In this document: positions 39,928-44,093 of the stretch, piece by piece
How the letters are laid out: every line of letters begins with the position of its first letter
Position numbering within the stretch: position 1 is the first letter of the stretch
DNA from: Agromyces sp. NDB4Y10
GTDB lineage: Bacteria > Actinomycetota > Actinomycetes > Actinomycetales > Microbacteriaceae
DNA: 44,093 nucleotides
Direction of reading: 5' to 3'
NCBI RefSeq assembly: GCF_001620055.1
Contig: NZ_LQGY01000058.1
Location: 1 to 44,093, forward strand
Translations under genes and position numbers: made by a program
The notes under the pieces: generated by a model
The model's input: the letters and a program-made list of their open reading frames with translations, nothing else
What the model was told of the DNA's origin: nothing
Databases searched by the model: none

Positions 39928-40827
39928 TCACACGACGGGCGGTCTCCCGGCCAGCGTCATCCGCCACACGGTGCGCCACGACATGGGGCGCCGCTGCCCC
40001 GGGTCCTCGCGCCATCCCGCTCGCCACCCGGCGAACCAGGCCGAGAGGGCCTTCGGATGCCGCGCCCACCGCAGCACCTGGATGGCCGTCCACGATCCGA
40101 CGTAGAGCGGCACGAGCACCGCGGGCAGGTTGCGGCGCGCGAGCCACACCCGGTTCCGTGCATTGAGGCGGTAGTAGTACGCGTGTCGCGCCGGATCGAT
40201 CACCGGATGCGCGGCCTCGAGGTCGCCCGCGTACCACGCGCGTCGGCCCGAGTCCCAGACGCGCCACGCCAGCTCGATGCCCTCGTGCGCGTAGAAGAAC
40301 GGGTCGGCCCAGCCGCCGGTCGCGTCGAACGCCGAGCGCGGCATGAGCACCGCGCCCTCCCAGCAGGAGAAGACGTTGCTCGAGTGCGCCGGATCGCCCT
40401 TGCGGATCCGCGGGATCCACCGGCGGGGGGCGGTGCTTCCCGTCGGGTCGACGACGCGGGGCTGCACGAGGCCCACGTCGGGATGCTCGGCCAGGAGGCG
40501 GCATCCGTCGGCGAGGAAGGTCGGGCTCGGCAGGAACGCGTCGTCGTCGAGGAAGAACAGCACCTCGCCCGCGACGTGCGGGACACCGCGGTTGCGTCCG
40601 GCCGGGATGCCGAGGTTCTCGGGCAGGTGCACGGTGCGCACCTCGTCCGGCAGCCGCGGGTCGGCGGTCGCGGGGTCCCACCCGTTGCCGACGCACACGA
40701 CGTCGACCGCGACGCCCGCCTGGTCGAGCACGCTCCGGATGCCGCGCGCGAGCTCGACCGGGCGCCGCCCCTGCGTGAGGACGACGACGCCGACGCGCGG
40801 CACCGGCGAGAGGTCAGGCCCGGACAC
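39928..40827 (-). CDS. Family 2 glycosyltransferase
   Basis: The protein has 299 residues from GTG 40827. It has the GT-A fold: VGVVVLTQGRRPVELARGIR, VVCVGNGWD, NLGIPAGRNRGVPHVAGEVL, the DxD-like FFLDDDAFL, and a WADPFFYAHEGIELAWRVWD acceptor-side motif. The C-terminal region is basic and amphipathic (LPAVLVPLYVGSWTAIQVLR), suggesting membrane contact. The first 14 bases overlap the end of the CDP-alcohol transferase gene, so they are co-translated. Confidence 0.92.
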   Translation of the reverse strand: MSGPDLSPVPRVGVVVLTQGRRPVELARGIRSVLDQAGVAVDVVCVGNGWDPATADPRLPDEVRTVHLPENLGIPAGRNRGVPHVAGEVLFFLDDDAFLPSPTFLADGCRLLAEHPDVGLVQPRVVDPTGSTAPRRWIPRIRKGDPAHSSNVFSCWEGAVLMPRSAFDATGGWADPFFYAHEGIELAWRVWDSGRRAWYAGDLEAAHPVIDPARHAYYYRLNARNRVWLARRNLPAVLVPLYVGSWTAIQVLRWARHPKALSAWFAGWRAGWREDPGQRRPMSWRTVWRMTLAGRPPVV

Positions 40828-41626
40828 GGCGGGACGCCATGATCGCGACGAAGTGACCGAGGAGGGCGAGCGTCGCGAGCGGCAGCAGCGCGAGGACCAC
40901 GATGCGGTCGACCTCGGGCTGGCCGGCGACCAGGCCGACGAGCGCCGCCGCCAGCGCGATCAGCGTGAGCTCGACCGAGTGGTAGAGCCGGTGGAACGGG
41001 AGGAAGCGTGCGGCGCGGCGGAGCTTCGCGATGAGCCCGCCCCGGGGCGCGGTCTCGCCGTGGGTGTCGGCGAGCTTCGGCAGCCCGGCGTTCGCCCGGG
41101 CCACGTGCACCATGTCGTTCAGCGCCTTGTTCAGCACGATGACGAGCGCGAGGAGCGCGCCGACCGTGGTCCACAGGAAGTCCGCCGGGAACTCGAGCGG
41201 ATACGCGGCGGCGCGGATGCCGAGCGCGATCGGGATCAGCGCCTCGGTCGAGTAGTGGCCGACCTTGTCGAGGAACACCCCGGCGGGCGACCGCGTGCCG
41301 CGCCAGCGCGCGACCTCGCCGTCGCAGCAGTCGACGAGCATCTGCAACTGGCCGAGCAGGACCGCGAGGAGCGCACCCCACACGCCCGGGATGAGTAGCG
41401 CCGCTGCGGTCGACCAGCCGACGAGGATCATGAGCCCCGTCACCCCGTTCGCCGAGATGCGCGTGCGCAGCAGGAGCCAGGTGAGGTACGGCGAGAGGTC
41501 GCGGAGGTACAGCGACGCCGTCCAGTGCTCCGCGTTGCGGCGGTTGCGCACCTCGGGCGGCTGCGTGACCGCGCGCAGCTCGGCGATGCTCGTCGGCCGC
41601 CCGCGGCCCGGCGAAGTCTCCGTCAT
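40814..41626 (-). CDS. CDP-alcohol phosphatidyltransferase-family enzyme with altered CAP motif
   Basis: The protein has 270 residues from ATG 41626 (GGAAGG upstream), with about six membrane segments. The CAP motif reads D99-x2-D102-G-x2-A-R107-x8-G-x3-D120-x3-H124. All conserved positions are kept except the last Asp, which is His (FLDKVGHYSTEA). The family transfers a phosphoalcohol from a CDP-alcohol to a lipid or sugar acceptor at the membrane. The neighbours are GT2 enzymes, a TagGH exporter and a nucleotidyltransferase, so a role in building a phospho-alcohol-containing wall polymer or its linkage unit is likely. It starts two bases after the upstream GT2 gene. Confidence 0.9.
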   Translation of the reverse strand: MTETSPGRGRPTSIAELRAVTQPPEVRNRRNAEHWTASLYLRDLSPYLTWLLLRTRISANGVTGLMILVGWSTAAALLIPGVWGALLAVLLGQLQMLVDCCDGEVARWRGTRSPAGVFLDKVGHYSTEALIPIALGIRAAAYPLEFPADFLWTTVGALLALVIVLNKALNDMVHVARANAGLPKLADTHGETAPRGGLIAKLRRAARFLPFHRLYHSVELTLIALAAALVGLVAGQPEVDRIVVLALLPLATLALLGHFVAIMASRRVRA

Positions 41627-41628
41627 GC

Positions 41629-42684
41629 TCACCTTCCCGTGTGGCTCGCGATGTTGCTCGTGAGCGAGAGGTAGCCGAGCACGAAGCCCGTTCCCCACGA
41701 CACGTGGATGCACGGCAGCACCACGAGGAACCAACCGAACACCCCGGCGCCGCGGCCGCGAGCGTACGCGAGCGCCGCGAGCAGCACGAAGAGCAGGTAC
41801 ACGCCCGGCACGGCGAAGCCGAGGAGCAGCCACGGGGTCGCGCCCACCGCGAGCTGCACGAGGCCGCCGATCCCGAGCAGGGTTCCGACGACGACGCCGA
41901 CCACCATCAGGGGCGGCACGAAGTAGCGGATGCCGTTGTCGGCGGGGAACCGGCGCGCGAGCTCGCCACGCCACAGGCCCGTCGAGAGCATCTGCCGGGC
42001 GAGCCGCTCCACCGTGGAACGGGGACGATAGGTGACGGCGAGCTCCGGGGTGAACCAGACGGTTCCGCCGGTGTCGCGCAGGCGCCGGTTCAACTCCCAG
42101 TCCTGCCCGCGCTTGATGGTCTCGTCGAACAGGCCCACGCGTTCGAGGGCGCTGCGCCGGAAGACGCCGAGGTAGACGGTGTCGGCCGGGCCCTCCTGGC
42201 CGCCGACGTGGAACGCGGCCCCGCCGAGGCCGACGGGGGTCGTGTAGGCGAGCGCGACCGCGCGCTCGAACGACGTCTCGCCGCGGGCGTCCATGATGCC
42301 GCCGACGTTGTCGGCGCCGGTGCGGACGAGGGTCTCGACGGCGATGCGCGTGTACTCGGCGGGCAGCATCGAGTGCGAGTCCACCCGGACCACCACCGGG
42401 TGAGCGGCCGCGCGGATGCCGATGTTGAGGCCGGCGGGCGTGGACCCGACCGCGTTCTCGAGCACGCGCACGCGGGCGTCGCGCTCGGCGAGGTCGGCGA
42501 CGAGTTCGTTCGTGCCGTCGATCGACGGGCCCAGTGCGATGAGCACCTCGACCGGCCCGTCGTAGTCCTGCTCGAGGATCGACGCGACGGCCGCGCGCAC
42601 ATGGGAGGCGTCGTTCAACACGGGCATGACGTAGGAGACGCCGATCGGCGGCGACAGCTCCGCCGGATGGTGCTGCTCGGGCAT
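41629..42684 (-). CDS. Family 2 glycosyltransferase with C-terminal membrane segments
   Basis: The protein has 351 residues from ATG 42684 (GAGGACC upstream). The GT-A domain has VSYVMPVLNDASHVRAAVAS, VLIALGPSIDGT, the VVRVDSHSML DxD-like motif and GQDWELNRRLRDTGGTVWF. The last 100 residues contain three or so membrane helices (VPPLMVVGVVVGTLLGIGG; WLLLGFAVPGVYLLFVLLAA). It resembles the ExoA/succinoglycan-type membrane GT2 group. It is first in a three-gene run, with TAGGCT on the minus strand (42718-42713) as a likely -10 box. Confidence 0.92.
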   Translation of the reverse strand: MPEQHHPAELSPPIGVSYVMPVLNDASHVRAAVASILEQDYDGPVEVLIALGPSIDGTNELVADLAERDARVRVLENAVGSTPAGLNIGIRAAAHPVVVRVDSHSMLPAEYTRIAVETLVRTGADNVGGIMDARGETSFERAVALAYTTPVGLGGAAFHVGGQEGPADTVYLGVFRRSALERVGLFDETIKRGQDWELNRRLRDTGGTVWFTPELAVTYRPRSTVERLARQMLSTGLWRGELARRFPADNGIRYFVPPLMVVGVVVGTLLGIGGLVQLAVGATPWLLLGFAVPGVYLLFVLLAALAYARGRGAGVFGWFLVVLPCIHVSWGTGFVLGYLSLTSNIASHTGR

Positions 42685-42712
42685 GGTCCTCACTCGTGCA
42701 CTGGGTCGATCG

Positions 42713-42718
42713 AGCCTA
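42713..42718 (-). promoter_or_regulatory. -10 box for the GT2 / CDP-alcohol transferase operon
   Basis: TAGGCT on the minus strand lies 28 bases before ATG 42684, leaving a short leader with a GAGG ribosome site. Confidence 0.5.
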
Positions 42719-42746
42719 GCAGCAGGGGGTGCGCCGACCGGGACGC

Positions 42747-42782
42747 GACGGGGCCCGGACCGCATGCGGTCCGGGCCCCGTC
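42747..42782. terminator. Perfect 36-base palindrome (terminator)
   Basis: The whole stretch is self-complementary: arm GACGGGGCCCGGACCG from 42747 pairs with its complement ending at 42782, and the centre is GCATGC. It lies 19 bases past the stop of the minus-strand protease gene and just upstream of the GT2 operon promoter, so it should isolate the two units. There is no T-run. Confidence 0.8.
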
Positions 42783-42801
42783 CGAAGGGACGACGACGCG
42801 A

Positions 42802-44093
42802 TCAGCCCTCGAAGGTGCCGAGCGTCACGGTGACCGTGCTCGACTCGCCGTCGCGCGTGTACGTCAGCTCGGCATCGGCGCCGCCGGGGAGCGCCCGGAC
42901 CTGCGCGGTGAGGTCGGTCTGGTCGGTGATGGGGATGCCGTTCAGCGCCGTGACGACATCGCCCGCCTCGAGTCCCGCCGCCTCGGCCGCACCGCCCGGC
43001 GTGACCTCGGAGATGAGCGCGCCCACGGTCGAGCCCTCCCCCGCCGCCTGCGCGGACGTGACGGTCGCGCCGAGGAGGCCGTGCGTGGCCGCACCGTTCT
43101 CGATGATCTCGTTCGCCACGCGCTCGGCGAGGTTCGACGGGACGGCGAAGCCCACCCCGATGTTCCCGGCCTCGCCCGACGAGCCGCCCGCCGAGAGGAT
43201 CGCGACGTTGACGCCGATCAGCCGACCCTCGGAGTCGAGGAGCGCACCGCCGGAGTTGCCGGGGTTGATCGCGGCATCCGTCTGGATCACCGGGATCGAG
43301 ATGAGGCCGCTGCCCTGCGACTGCCCCTGCTGGCCGGGCACGTCGAAGTTCCAGAAGTCGAAGGGGCTCTCGCCCTGCTCGCCCTCGCCTTCGCCGCCGT
43401 CGTCGGGCGTCTCGGGCGCCGCAGCGGACTGCACGTCGATGCTGCGGTTCAGCGCGCTCACGATGCCGTTGGTCACCGTGCCGGACAGGCCGAGCGGTGC
43501 GCCGATCGCGATCGCGGTGTCGCCGACGTTGAGCTCGTCGGAGTCGGCGAACTCGATCGGGCTGAGGCCGGACGCGTCGACGAGCTTGATCACGGCGAGG
43601 TCGCTCAGCGGGTCGGTGCCGACGAGCTCGGCCGAGTACAGCCGGCCGTCGTCGGTGCGCACCTGGATGCTCGGGTCGCCGGTGGCGCCGTCGAGCGTCA
43701 CCACGTGGGTGTTCGTGAGCACGTAGCCGTCCTCGGAGAGGATCACGCCGGATCCCGTGCCCTGGCCCTGGCCGCCGGACACCGCGATGGTGACGACGCT
43801 CGGGCTCGCCGCTGCGGCGACCGCCGAGATCTGGTTCACCGACTCCGTGTCGTTGATGACGATCCGCTCGCCCGTGCTCGACTGGAGCACGGTGTCGTCG
43901 CCGTCGTCGTTCATGAGCGCGGTGATGCCCGCGCCGGACGCGCCGCCGATGAGCGCGGCCGCGACGACCGCGGCGGCGATGCCGAACCCGGCCCGGCGCT
44001 TCTGCGGACCCTCGGGGGCAGCGGATGCGGCGGGCGCCGGTCCGCCGAACGCGGGCGGCACGGAGCCGCCGCCGTCGTCCGGGCGGCCCGCGG
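42802..44093 (-). CDS. HtrA/DegP-like serine protease with PDZ domain (5' end outside window)
   Basis: The frame is open to the window end, so the N-terminus is incomplete; a GTG at 44061 is possible, but the preceding Gly/Pro/Asp-rich codons look like a continuing disordered cytosolic tail. A single membrane anchor (GIAAAVVAAALIGGASGAGI) is followed by a trypsin-like domain with His in YVLTNTHVV, Asp in DPLSDLAVIKL and Ser in NPGNSGGALL. An acidic, Gln-rich insertion (GGEGEGEQGESP onward) interrupts the protease domain. A C-terminal PDZ domain (GALISEVTPGGAAEAAGLEA) ends the protein. It acts outside the membrane in protein quality control. A 36-base palindrome follows the stop. Confidence 0.94.
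   Translation of the reverse strand, partial: AGRPDDGGGSVPPAFGGPAPAASAAPEGPQKRRAGFGIAAAVVAAALIGGASGAGITALMNDDGDDTVLQSSTGERIVINDTESVNQISAVAAAASPSVVTIAVSGGQGQGTGSGVILSEDGYVLTNTHVVTLDGATGDPSIQVRTDDGRLYSAELVGTDPLSDLAVIKLVDASGLSPIEFADSDELNVGDTAIAIGAPLGLSGTVTNGIVSALNRSIDVQSAAAPETPDDGGEGEGEQGESPFDFWNFDVPGQQGQSQGSGLISIPVIQTDAAINPGNSGGALLDSEGRLIGVNVAILSAGGSSGEAGNIGVGFAVPSNLAERVANEIIENGAATHGLLGATVTSAQAAGEGSTVGALISEVTPGGAAEAAGLEAGDVVTALNGIPITDQTDLTAQVRALPGGADAELTYTRDGESSTVTVTLGTFEG

Overview
This is a chromosomal stretch of a high-G+C actinobacterium, most likely a member of the Microbacteriaceae (Agromyces/Microbacterium-like). That placement is an inference. It rests on very GC-rich codon use, many GTG starts, leaderless promoters with a TANNNT box 6-8 bases before the start codon, actinobacterial small families (DUF3039, DUF1992, DUF1653), and a teichoic-acid-type wall glycopolymer locus. 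I see no insertion sequence, integrase, CRISPR array or rRNA. One tRNA gene, tRNA-Leu(UAG), is present.

Layout. (1) 1-5.0 kb: the 3' part of a hypothetical gene, then a two-gene signalling unit: a PAS/PAS histidine kinase followed by a response-regulator/thioredoxin-reductase fusion. (2) 5.07-13.9 kb: starting at tRNA-Leu, an accessory-looking block made of divergent regulator/target modules: HxlR with RidA and a PPOX-fold protein, TetR with an alpha/beta hydrolase, and TetR with an SGNH hydrolase. An ABC exporter pair and a lipoprotein lie between them. Both TetR modules show clear operator palindromes. (3) 13.9-20.4 kb: small conserved genes (DUF1992, a small membrane protein, ArfB), an alkylmercury-lyase-family protein, a ThDP-dependent enzyme with a structured leader, DUF1653, a ZIP metal transporter and a phage-like M23 peptidase. 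(4) 20.4-25.4 kb: a C4-dicarboxylate module, dctA plus a citrate-lyase-beta-like lyase, divergent from a CitA/DcuS-type two-component system. (5) 25.4-31.4 kb: DedA, CDF metal exporter, the murI-rph-rdgB operon, pncB and DUF3039. (6) 31.4-34.9 kb: an ABC exporter whose ATPase carries a roughly 400-residue H1-like and acidic N-terminal extension. (7) 35.1-42.7 kb: a cell-wall glycopolymer cluster: nucleotidyltransferase, TagGH-type ABC exporter, an unknown glycine-rich protein, a CDP-glycerol-glycerophosphotransferase-like enzyme, two GT2 glycosyltransferases and a CDP-alcohol phosphatidyltransferase with an altered CAP motif. (8) 42.8 kb to the end: the 5'-truncated gene of an HtrA/DegP-like protease.

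The most distinctive window-wide signal is a nine-base word, GGATGCCGC (or its complement GCGGCATCC), found about 34 times by eye against one or two expected from base composition. It also forms intergenic hairpins. It is missing from about 2.06 to 15.65 kb, a gap that contains the tRNA-adjacent accessory block, which suggests that block has a different origin. Other candidates for new biology are the phosphorelay-controlled reductase lacking its CxxC pair, the H1-tailed ABC ATPase, and the glycopolymer pathway built around a CDP-alcohol transferase with His in place of the last Asp.
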